This document shows positions 1-8,454 of a DNA stretch of 64,000 bases, piece after piece. The position numbers and the translations under genes are program-made. Numbering within the stretch: the first letter of the stretch is position 1; each line of letters begins with the position of its first letter. A model generated the notes under the pieces. That model was not told the origin of the DNA. It saw nothing but the letters and a program-made list of their open reading frames with translations, and made no database searches. Source of the DNA: Asparagopsis taxiformis (Eukaryota > Rhodophyta > Florideophyceae > Bonnemaisoniales > Bonnemaisoniaceae); the NCBI GenBank assembly GCA_030407315.1, contig JALQPE010000226.1:37998-101997 (forward strand), read 5' to 3'.

Positions 1-1758
1 CAATCTCCAAACCCCATCACTCCACCACAAACAATCACAAAACATACACCCGCTCCCAAAACGCACCGAATGGCGAAACAATACCCTGACGCACAATTAT
101 GGGAAACAGCACATAACGATGAGCTGAACAAAATCGACGACATGGAAGCTATAACCTGGCTTGACATCAGCAGCACACCCACGAACGCAAAACCCCTTCC
201 ACTCACCATGACGTATCGCTACAAACGAGATGCAGAAGGAAACATCGAAGAACGCAAAGCCAGATGTGCAGTACGTGGAGATATGATGCTACCCACAATA
301 CACTACAACCCTGATGAAATATCCACTTACACGGCTGACAAAACAACTATTCGCCTACTTATAAGCCACGCCGCTGCCAATAACCTACCAACAGAACACT
401 TGGACATCTCTTCGGCCTTCCTACATGAAAAATTCCACCACTCCAGACCGGTATATATTAGACAACACCCCATGTTTGATGGATCTTTCAAACACAGTCA
501 GCACATCGGCCAACTAAAAGGCAACTTGTACGGCACCAAGCAAGCTGGGCGCCTATTCTGCAATGGAGCCCGTGACTTCCTCACCAAACACGGATTTATC
601 CAGCTCAAGTCAGACCCATGTCTATTCAGCAAAACTCATGCCGACCAACAAACCATAGTAGCCGTCACAATCGATGATTTCTTTGTATGCGCCACACATC
701 CCCATCTCCTCACTGACCTTTACGAGACCCTCGCCACGAAATACCGCGTAAAACGCCTTGGCAAACCGACCAAATACCTAAACTGGCACATACGATACAC
801 CCCTGACGGCACCCATATTTCTCAACCACACATAATCGACTCAATTATAACCAAGACCAACATGCACAACGCCAAACCCCTCGAAAAGCTATATTCGGAC
901 GGCATTGATCTCTCTCCCCCAACCGAGAAGGACGAACTTGACACAACCATCGCCACAATATACCGCGAAACACTCGGCGAGCTCCGATACTTAACAGACT
1001 CAACGCGCCCGGACATACAGTTCTTTACCAACTCCTTAGCCCGTGCCAATCACAAACCAACAACTCGGCATTGGAAACTAATGAAACGGCTTATCCGCTA
1101 CCTCAAACATACCGCCACAGCAGGAATATGCTACGCTCCAAGACCCGGGAAAGCCACACTGGCCACATACTGTGACGCTGACTTCGCCAACGATACAACC
1201 ACGCGCAAATCAATATCAGGCTCCGTCATCACGCTACATGGCGCACCAATTCACTGGACATCACAACGTCAATCCATTGTTGCCCTAAGTACCTGCGAAG
1301 CGGAAACAATATCAGCATCGGACGCCACAAGACAAACCAATTGGCTCGGTGACATGCTAAAAGAGTTAAAACTCATCAATACCGCACAACCCATCACAAT
1401 GTACACCGACTCGCAATCGGCTCTACAGGTGGCCACTAGCTCAGCACCAACAAAAAGGAGAAAATTTATTGACATCCGATACCACCACTTGATGGACAAC
1501 ATCCAAGCTGGACGTATCGACCTCCGCTGTCTACCTACTAACGACAACTTAGCCGACATATTCACCAAACCCATCGGCAACACACAATTCAACAAGCTCA
1601 ACCTCCAACTCCGCATAACCAGCGCCCCCTCCCACAACAACACGCCTCAATCACTCCCCGCCCCTCGGCGACAGGGGGAGTGTCAGGATGCCAAACAACA
1701 CAAGTCGCCAATCGGCAGGTCGCTCACCTGTCAAGATGCCAAACATTTAACTTCATAA
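1..1758 (+). CDS. Copia pol, reverse transcriptase and RNase H (partial at 5' end)
   Basis: This is the C-terminal half of a Copia polyprotein, which copies element RNA into DNA in cytoplasmic particles. The first Met is at 70, but the frame is open to base 1, so the start lies outside the window and Met70 is internal. Numbered from that Met, reverse transcriptase shows the LDISSAFL aspartate (D112) and the IDDFF catalytic pair (D202, D203). RNase H shows CDADF (D369), the CEAE glutamate (E410), TDSQSAL (D447) and the terminal ADIFTKP motif (D496). No internal stop is present in the visible part. The last 40 or so codons run through the purine tract into the LTR-like sequence, as in the other Copia copies here. 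Active or recently active status cannot be judged from half an element. Confidence 0.9.
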   Translation, partial: QSPNPITPPQTITKHTPAPKTHRMAKQYPDAQLWETAHNDELNKIDDMEAITWLDISSTPTNAKPLPLTMTYRYKRDAEGNIEERKARCAVRGDMMLPTIHYNPDEISTYTADKTTIRLLISHAAANNLPTEHLDISSAFLHEKFHHSRPVYIRQHPMFDGSFKHSQHIGQLKGNLYGTKQAGRLFCNGARDFLTKHGFIQLKSDPCLFSKTHADQQTIVAVTIDDFFVCATHPHLLTDLYETLATKYRVKRLGKPTKYLNWHIRYTPDGTHISQPHIIDSIITKTNMHNAKPLEKLYSDGIDLSPPTEKDELDTTIATIYRETLGELRYLTDSTRPDIQFFTNSLARANHKPTTRHWKLMKRLIRYLKHTATAGICYAPRPGKATLATYCDADFANDTTTRKSISGSVITLHGAPIHWTSQRQSIVALSTCEAETISASDATRQTNWLGDMLKELKLINTAQPITMYTDSQSALQVATSSAPTKRRKFIDIRYHHLMDNIQAGRIDLRCLPTNDNLADIFTKPIGNTQFNKLNLQLRITSAPSHNNTPQSLPAPRRQGECQDAKQHKSPIGRSLTCQDAKHLTS

Positions 1759-1874
1759 TTACAGTATTTACACCTTAAGATAGTATTTAATAGACTGTAC
1801 CGCCGTCGACGAAGTAAACTGAGGCAAGGTTAACTTCATCCATAACAGTATTCCACTGTATTTTCTTCTTTACA
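1681..1874 (+). repeat. 3' LTR with duplicated start motif
   Basis: It begins TGTCAGGATGCC directly after the purine tract. A second near-copy of the start lies 48 bp downstream (1729). The other Copia elements in this window show the same arrangement. No 5' LTR is available for comparison, so the ends are inferred from TG...CA and the purine tract. Confidence 0.5.
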
Positions 1875-1913
1875 ATTCTGTCGCGATCAGGGTTTTTCAA
1901 AGATACTTCTTCG

Positions 1914-2138
1914 CTATCGATGGGAAGCAACTCGTGCAAAAATTGCTACCGAAGGATGTAATGGCGATCTCGTGTTTCGCACCAAGAGTTGATCTCCTGA
2001 AGCAATCCCATGATGAACCACTCTCTGTGTCACCTTATCTTTTCGCATTCCGTTTTTTTTGTCCTCGACGTCAACCATCAACAAGGCTCCTGAGGCATAC
2101 ACAATAAAACGCAGAGATGTCACGACAGGGTTCAACAT
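1914..2138 (-). CDS. small hypothetical protein, weak
   Basis: An ATG-initiated 74-codon minus-strand frame lies just right of the Copia LTR. The protein has mixed, non-repetitive composition with a hydrophobic stretch near residues 10-25, but I recognise no motif. Nothing upstream marks a promoter. It could be a fragment of a host gene interrupted by the retroelement or a chance frame. Confidence 0.2.
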   Translation of the reverse strand: MLNPVVTSLRFIVYASGALLMVDVEDKKNGMRKDKVTQRVVHHGIASGDQLLVRNTRSPLHPSVAIFARVASHR

Positions 2139-2430
2139 TCGCTTCTCATATCAGATTTTCATAGTATGGAATTCTCTCTTCGTTTCCACAGCACTTTCAA
2201 TGTACTGTATTGCTTTCGCAATCTGAAAAGGTCATGAACATTCTCTGGGTCTATTGTATCCTCCCGGATACACATGCATCGCTAATAGCAGGTATATATG
2301 TAAGAAGGATGCACAATTCTCAGAAAATGTTCATAGCCTTTCCAGATTCGCTATTATTCTTGTCATCTTTCCTTTGCATTCTTCCTTCAAGCTATGCCCC
2401 TTCACATATCTATTTTCAACCACTTTCAAG

Positions 2431-2440
2431 TTTATATAAA
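2431..2440 (+). promoter_or_regulatory. TATA-box-like element for the cysteine-rich protein gene
   Basis: TTTATATAAA lies about 95 bp before the ATG at 2534, a normal distance for a eukaryotic TATA box plus a short 5' leader. The ATG has a favourable context (GCCATGG). Confidence 0.5.
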
Positions 2441-2533
2441 CAGACCAGAACAAATTCTTTTCGACCAAAGTGAACACCGTCTTCTTTTCATGCTCCTATA
2501 TATCCAACTGTTCACAAAACAACAATACCAGCC

Positions 2534-3154
2534 ATGGCCCTTGCTTCTATCAGGGTAGTTCTTCTCCTCTTTCTTTCGAGTGCTGCACACTGCGCATTCA
2601 TCGAAAATATTCCCTCCCCCAATCGACAGATCGCCCTTCATCCGGTATGTCCTCTCAGGTGTATCCTTACCAGAAGGGATATAGCATTAGCTGCTAGGGA
2701 ATGCTCATCAATAATGGGTTGCTCTCTCCAACGATGTGTAGCTGCAAGAGAAGGCTCCATGTCGCGAGGAAGCTGGTGTACTCAGCGAACATTAATTCCA
2801 TCTGTTGGGAGGGGACCTGGTATCGCTGGAGCTGCTACAAGGCCTAGTGCGTGCTCATCCGCAGCCAATGGATGTGCAAAGAGCTTCAAGAAACAGGGAT
2901 CTGGATGCGCGACTATCGAATCACGAATGAATGGAGAAAAATGTTTCTTCTATATTGATACGAGTGGATGCCCTGATGGCGTACCTATGGTGGTATTCAC
3001 AAATGCATTGATGGCTCTGCAGCAGGTCAGTGGGTATAGAGCCACGTTTGGAAGAACGAGGTTGAGATTTAACACTATGGGTGTGTCGAGACTCATGCTG
3101 ATGTTCCAGTCTTCTTTTGATGCATCTAGACGTACCCCTCCGCCTCAGGCCTAA
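2534..3154 (+). CDS. secreted cysteine-rich protein of unknown function
   Basis: A 206-residue protein starts at an ATG in strong context (GCCATGG). Residues 1 to about 20 form a classic signal peptide: a short basic start, a VVLLLFL hydrophobic core and small residues before the cleavage zone. The predicted mature protein has eleven cysteines spread over residues 39-145, suggesting an extracellular disulphide-bonded protein. I do not recognise the family. The C-terminal region (KCFFYID...GC...VVFTNAL...GYRATF, around residues 135-175) recurs in diverged form at 6551-6742, which argues that this is a real gene family. A GT dinucleotide follows the conserved block (around 3078) at nearly the same place as in the second copy, so a spliced 3' exon is possible and the last 20 residues are less certain. 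Confidence 0.6.
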   Translation: MALASIRVVLLLFLSSAAHCAFIENIPSPNRQIALHPVCPLRCILTRRDIALAARECSSIMGCSLQRCVAAREGSMSRGSWCTQRTLIPSVGRGPGIAGAATRPSACSSAANGCAKSFKKQGSGCATIESRMNGEKCFFYIDTSGCPDGVPMVVFTNALMALQQVSGYRATFGRTRLRFNTMGVSRLMLMFQSSFDASRRTPPPQA

Positions 3155-5954
3155 TGTTCTTCCTGGGCGATTGCTCTGACTACTCTCTGAGATTGAAGGA
3201 GCCATTGTATGAGACTTATTACACGATGAATAGTTGATAAAAAATATTGTGGAGTCGCCCTCAGGAATAAAGAGAGAGTGAAGATTAAAATCTAGAAAGT
3301 TCTGTTGTTGATGAATGTGCGATACACTTCCTTTTGAACGAGAAGAAAAATGCGCAGAGTGTATACACCAGTGTACAAGAATTGTGAAAAAGAGATCGTG
3401 TGTTCGATTTCCATCGGGCTCACCTTGCAGAAGATGTCTTCGAACCCTTCGCTCAAATACTTGCATGTTGAATGGTCGCCGATCATTGGAAACTGTCACA
3501 GCATATCTACTGCCACCATGCCTGCAGCAGACATCACACCGGCTATGTGCTGTATCTGGTTCTACAGAAACGATCACCGTAATTGTCGACAGTAGTGCAC
3601 AACTCGATATTATTTTTACACGTATTTCCAGCAATGTATCAACGATTTATTCCGAAAATAGATCAAACCAACGGGCAGCATTCTACCTTCGTTCCTCCCC
3701 TCACCGCTCCGATTCTTTCCCAGTGTTTCGAGTACACTGTTTTGATGAATTCATGCCAATGCGTTATTCAAATTCCTGTTTGAACCTGAAAAAAGCTGTG
3801 CAGTTCCTGTTTCCCTTTGCCCAACACTTCTAATTGCCCCGACAAACTAAACCACCGCTGTCTCCTTAGCTTCTAATTTTGCCCGAACAAATAAATATGG
3901 TCGACAGTTCCTGTCTGCCATTTCCACTAAAATGGCACTGTTACCACTGTTGCATGGTCTTCTAGTCCACTCCACTGCCTACCCTCCGCTACACAGACCA
4001 CTATTTTCGCAACAAACTTTTCCAGATTTTCCCGGACAATTACATATATCATGACCACGGCGGAGGAATAGGTCCCCAACCACGGCGGCCAGATCAGTAA
4101 AAACGTCGATCCAAGTACATTTTTGACCGATCCGCGTGATGGATACATCATTATTGTCCAGCGGGAGAAGCTGAAGGAGATGCAGCATTCTCCATATTGC
4201 GCGGAGATCTGCGAAAACACTTATCAATCAGACTTCACGTGCAGGTTTTTTCGGTCGGTGCGAGTTCGAACGGTTGTGCGGATGTATTTACTACATGAAG
4301 ACTTCACTTTTCGATTCCTCGAGCGCATCTGGAAGATATCAAGATCTGCCTGCAGAAGCTTGCTAAGGCGCAGAGAGAGAGCAGTCGTCAGTACTGCTTC
4401 TTGTTGGGTACGCACGTCCGTGCGGGGAGATGGAGCTCCAACCAGCTCAACAAAGACGGAAACATTGAGAATAATGACGCCGCATTGATGAACAAAACAC
4501 ATCGCTCTGGTCGATCAAGAAGAGGTCAAGGAATTAACTCAAGGAGAGGTAAGCTAACTGTGTCAGTGAACATTCTTATTTGAACCAAACTTTCTTGACA
4601 GAACTGTTGTGTTCTTTGTATTCCTTTCAATTAGCTTCTCTCCCCAGCTTCGAGTTTTTCCCTGCACTCTTGAGAAGAGCATTTGCTTCCTCCTCATTCA
4701 TAACGAGCACATGTTATAGAACGTATGTTCCCCACCCAGAAGCTTCTTCGACATCGGCCACATTCCTAACATGCAAAATTTGAAAAAAAGAGACATAAAC
4801 TCTGAAAAACCAACTTACAACGGGGAAAAGTCATTCGCAAACGCAACTTGAAGAGACAGATGCGGGCGCAAAAATTACTTCCACCAAGTGTTTCCAAATG
4901 CTAGTCGTAGAGCTGCGCAGATGTACCATGGCCATTCCTCGGGAAAGTTACTGCCCATGGGGGCGCTCACGCTACGCACAAGATCCACGGCCAACGCATA
5001 CGCGTTACTCTCAAACGGCATCATGCGATGATCGACACGGCCGGCGTAACTTCCCCCTCTGTTCGGAAGCTCAGATAGCAAGGGGCGCCACCAGAACGTA
5101 GGCGTTGGTCGTTACCGATGGCTTTTGGTAGAGGTACATCGGGTAGCTGGGTTTGAATAAAAGAAGCTATGCGACTGCCTGTGCCCGCCATGATATTCCC
5201 GTTTATCATACGTACGCTATTACCACTCATGATGTACCAAATCGGTGGCTGATGCACCGTTTGTTTTTCTCTATTCGCCGTTGAATTGGTCAATATACGA
5301 TGTATGCAAGTCTGCAATGGCTAATATTGTTGCAGCAAAACGTAAATGGATCGCTGCACTCGCAACAGTAGCGCAAGGGATGGAATGGACAGCCTGTGAT
5401 GCCGCCGAGTATGTCGGGTATGCATAAAATGATGCCAACATCAGTCAAAATATTAGAAACGGTTCCAGCAATGCGTACACGTTTAATGTCATCATACATC
5501 CGACCATCAAGCAATCCCTGACAGAAGACTAGGTCATTCCATACTTTTAATCCCTGCTAAATCTAGGACTAGTCAGAGTGAGCCGAAATTAAACAGGTCT
5601 ATCGAACAGCGACAGCATTTCGCCAAAATTCTATCAACTTTCAAGAGGTCAAGCTGGAACCAGATTTCAAAGCTGTTTCTAGCCACGTATTGATGCATGC
5701 ACGATTGCCGTCGTTACGCCCCCATTCAGGAGATTACTGCGGCCTCGTTAATTACAACATTGGTGCTGCAGCTCCAATTGTTGAACAGGCATTGTTGTGA
5801 TGTTCTGTTTTTACATATACAATCGAGTGTCGATATTGGCATTGATATTCTTCCTGAATTTGGATATGTTTGATCGGCTGTTTTATGATGTTTCATAGGG
5901 AGTGCGTAATCTTGTGGGGATATCCATATAACAAGGGGAAATGCCACCTCTAGT
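3155..5954. other. region without a supported gene
   Basis: I see only short frames with no recognisable motifs. A minus-strand frame at 4875-5120, rich in Trp and Pro and ending in a TWWK-like tail, has fairly protein-like composition but no ATG near its start; it may be a gene fragment. A T-arm-like string at 3398-3425 lacks the rest of a tRNA. No strong repeats are visible. Confidence 0.4.
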
Positions 5955-6113
5955 TGTTAGACGATAAAACATGTTGTGCCTGCGCGGACACTAGAGTTGG
6001 CATGTCACCTGGTTATATGGATATCCCAACGGAGCGGAGCCGATTGGCCAGGGAGGAGATGAATATCCCAACTCTTGTGTCTGCGCAGGCACAACATTCT
6101 TAATGGTCTAACA
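5955..6113. mobile_element. MITE-like element with inverted ends of about 46 bp
   Basis: Bases 5955-6000 and 6068-6113 are imperfect inverted repeats built around GTTGTGCCTGCGC and an AGAGTTGG inner edge. A second inverted pair, GGATATCCATATAAC (around 5918-5932) and its complement (6012-6026), overlaps the left side. The short AT-balanced middle has no ORF. A clear target duplication is not visible, so the exact ends are uncertain. Confidence 0.45.
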
Positions 6114-6532
6114 GGTTATAGGCTGTAGCGTATCATAGAACTCCTATCATACTTGACCAACCAGCGAAAATAATGTTGTCCTCGTTCAAACGTTCCTTAA
6201 GGAGAATTTCAGGAACAGCGAGTGATGATCTTGGTGGCGAGCTGTCACATCGGCGACACCAATATGACTTAGTTGTCACGGATACTGGATAGGGCACTGT
6301 TTCGTGGGACAGTGCCACACGTCGCAACAGAGCAACATATACTAGGCTTAGACTAACTGTCGATCAGAGACTGTATTGACAGAACCAATAGATGCTTCGT
6401 CTCGTCGCCGACTCGGTCAAGTCATTGACAACGGCAAAGACCGCGTAGCCATGTCCTGATTAGTATGTAGTCAACAAGAAACTTAGCTATTCAGTAAAAA
6501 GGCATGGGTCATCCACGATCAACAGAACGCTC

Positions 6533-6742
6533 TATCAAGACGACCACAAGTGGGTCAGATGCGCGTCAATCCAATGGAGAATCGCTGCATATAGATGCGC
6601 CTTCGCTATTGATTCCCATCGCTGTGAAAGCCAATTTGCGACGGTTACGTTCACAAATGCTCTGTCCACGCTGAAGCATGTTCCAGGGTATGTTGCTTCG
6701 TTTGAGTCACCGACGTTCATTGTTGATTCATCGGATAGGGTG
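6533..6742 (+). pseudogene. decayed paralogue fragment of the cysteine-rich secreted protein
   Basis: In this frame the plus strand encodes CASI..R...YRCAFAID...C......VTFTNAL..L...PGYVASF. This matches, in order and spacing, the CATI..R...KCFFYID...C......VVFTNAL..L...SGYRATF block of the protein encoded at 2534-3154. No signal peptide or N-terminal cysteine region could be found upstream in frame. A possible splice donor (GGTGAGA) follows at about 6739. It is either an internal exon of a spliced paralogue or a truncated copy; the missing N-terminus favours a fragment. Confidence 0.45.
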
Positions 6743-7038
6743 AGACATATTTCTTTTATCTCATCCTTTTTCTACTAACGAGATAATCGATATTTCGCTG
6801 GTTGGCCCTGTCGATATGCTTGATGCAGCCCAGTGTGGTAGGGGGATTGTATGAGGGGGTTATTGGACGGTTGGGATCTGTTAACCATCTAGCAATAGGA
6901 TATATCTTTTGCTATGTTTAGACAAAAGGTATAGTAAGGTATATTTAGACCAATGAGGGTATATAATGCATCATGCACGAATGGGTGCATTGTATTCATG
7001 CGTTGTTACTTTTTTCGCTGATAGTTACATGTGAAGTG
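6743..7038. other. no gene seen
   Basis: AT-rich intergenic sequence with no coherent frame or repeat. Confidence 0.4.
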
Positions 7039-7395
7039 TTATGGATGGTCCATGGCAGTTGAGATTGCGTCGAAATTGAGTTGTGGGTACTGAGATAGTT
7101 GAGGCGATTCATTGGTGGTTGGAAGCACAGGTGCCCATCGTTGCGTGATCGAAAACGTACAAGATTTGACCTGGATATCATCGCATATGAAAATTGAAGG
7201 TATGAGGCTCATGTGTGATAGACGCTTGAAAGCGAAGTATTGAACGGGCGAGAGATTCAGAGTTAATCCGAAGAGGTTGCGTAAAAGATCCATCGCTCGA
7301 TCCTCATCATCAGCGAGATATTGTGCGCAGGATCTGGAGATATTACGTTGAGCCTCATTCGCGTTTTTTTCTGGTTCCGACATCCGTTTGTTCAT
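7039..7395 (-). CDS. hypothetical protein, 118 residues
   Basis: An ATG-initiated minus-strand frame encodes a protein of ordinary composition. It has a charged N-terminal third (EPEKNANEAQRN) and no cysteine clusters, membrane segment or recognisable motif. It lies left of the nested retroelements and could be the 3' part of a host gene, but there is no independent support for coding. Confidence 0.25.
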   Translation of the reverse strand: MNKRMSEPEKNANEAQRNISRSCAQYLADDEDRAMDLLRNLFGLTLNLSPVQYFAFKRLSHMSLIPSIFICDDIQVKSCTFSITQRWAPVLPTTNESPQLSQYPQLNFDAISTAMDHP

Positions 7396-7441
7396 AGTGT
7401 AATAGTGGTGTACACTTCTGCTTTTGATAATAGTGTCAGTT

Positions 7442-8003
7442 GTGGTGTATTCTCAGTGTCAGTGTGACAAGTGTGTATCCCGCCGAGGAAGATCAGCAAA
7501 ATCATCGACGACTGGAATATTTGAATAAATCCCTGTCTGCGTCCGCCAGTCGGCCCCGAACAAGGGCATTCCAGAAGCACGAGGAGCTAGTAAAAATTGA
7601 ACAAGTATCATCAACTCTACATGAATTGCTTCCACCCGTTCCAGACATAGCGCGCTTGTGGAATCTCCTCAAGGTGTTGACGAGTTGTTCTTTTCGATTT
7701 CTCAGAGTCGAACGTTCAACTTTGATACTGCCGTACCTCTGTTTATTAGAGGGTTTTGGAAAATTCCCATATGGGAAGTTTATGGGAATTTTGTGGCTAA
7801 GCGATTCAGCAGACTCCACCGTATCTAAAATTAGTAACCAGGGAACAGAAATGTGCTTACAGAATGTTTTCACCGTCGACAGTAAAGTATCGCCGGCGGA
7901 GACAGGTTTTAGTGAAACATCTTTTGAATGTAACGCGATGGCATCAAGTGTGACGCCGATCAACCAAAGACAGTTGTCTGTAGTAGACAACAGCGTACTC
8001 CAC
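7442..8003 (+). other. open frame interrupted by retroelement insertion, coding status unclear
   Basis: About 190 codons are open on the plus strand up to the retroelement at 8004. If the insertion and one target copy are removed, the frame continues for about 30 codons from 18026 to a stop near 18122. A long frame is also open on the opposite strand (7502-7990). Neither has an ATG near its start, so I cannot say which, if either, is a gene. Confidence 0.25.
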
Positions 8004-8015
8004 TGTTGTTGATTC

Positions 8016-8117
8016 TGACGAATAACTTACATACTTACAGTATCATACCCAGTATAAATAGACGGCCGGCGCCGCCACAACAAATAAACAGAGTCAGATC
8101 TCCCGAATCTCATCACA
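8016..8117 (+). repeat. 5' LTR, 102 bp
   Basis: It starts TGACGAATAAC and ends CATCACA. It contains a TATA box (TATAAATA, 8053-8060) that would drive element transcription. It differs from the 3' copy at only a few positions, implying recent insertion. Confidence 0.85.
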
Positions 8118-8132
8118 GGTTATGCGCCCAGC
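8118..8132 (+). promoter_or_regulatory. primer binding site, initiator-tRNA-Met half-molecule type
   Basis: GGTTATGCGCCCAGC abuts the 5' LTR. Its complement resembles the anticodon stem-loop of eukaryotic initiator tRNA-Met. Drosophila copia is primed from this internal site by a half-tRNA rather than from the tRNA 3' end. The minus-strand element here has GGTTATGAGCCCAG at the same place. Confidence 0.7.
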
Positions 8133-8454
8133 ACGCTCGAACGCGCTCATCTTCCCTCCTCCCACCCAACTTCATTCCTCCTGACGTCACATTCCGGCGA
8201 CGCTGATCCCGCCGACAGACTCATCCTGGCGACGCATATTCCGCCAACACCAATCACCATTCCATTTCCAACCCAGTGACGAAACTTCCACTGACGCGAA
8301 TCATCCGGCGACGTCAATTCCGCCGACCCAATTGCTCCAGCAACGCATCTTTCGCTATTCCATACCACTACTGCTCAGTTCAGCTCCGCAAGCCTGCACT
8401 GAAGCACACCTTCCTGCGCCTAATTTCTGAATCTCCAATCTTCTTAACATCCCC
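8133..8454 (+). other. 5' leader of the nested Copia element
   Basis: Untranslated leader between primer site and gag ATG. It contains a degenerate run of short units of the type CCGGCGACG / CCGCCGAC (about 8190-8330). The role is unknown; it may be part of an RNA packaging structure. Confidence 0.4.

Larger units (their letters stand above)
1..1874 (+). mobile_element. 3' part of a Copia-type LTR retrotransposon, cut by the window edge
   Basis: The coding frame is open from the first base. It is followed by a purine-rich tract (1671-1680, ACAGGGGGAG) and then a TG-starting sequence that behaves as a 3' LTR. The LTR-start motif appears twice, TGTCAGGATGCC at 1681 and TGTCAAGATGCC at 1729. 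The right LTR boundary is uncertain; TTCTTTACA ending at 1874 is a plausible CA end. The 5' LTR and any target duplication lie outside the window. Confidence 0.75.

Noticed and set aside
3398..3425. tRNA T-arm-like string GTGTGTTCGATTTCCATC
   Set aside because: No pairing acceptor stem, D arm or anticodon arm upstream; the T stem itself mispairs.
2921..3634. 237-codon minus-strand frame overlapping the cysteine-rich gene
   Set aside because: Antisense to a gene with signal peptide, promoter and a paralogue; no motif of its own.
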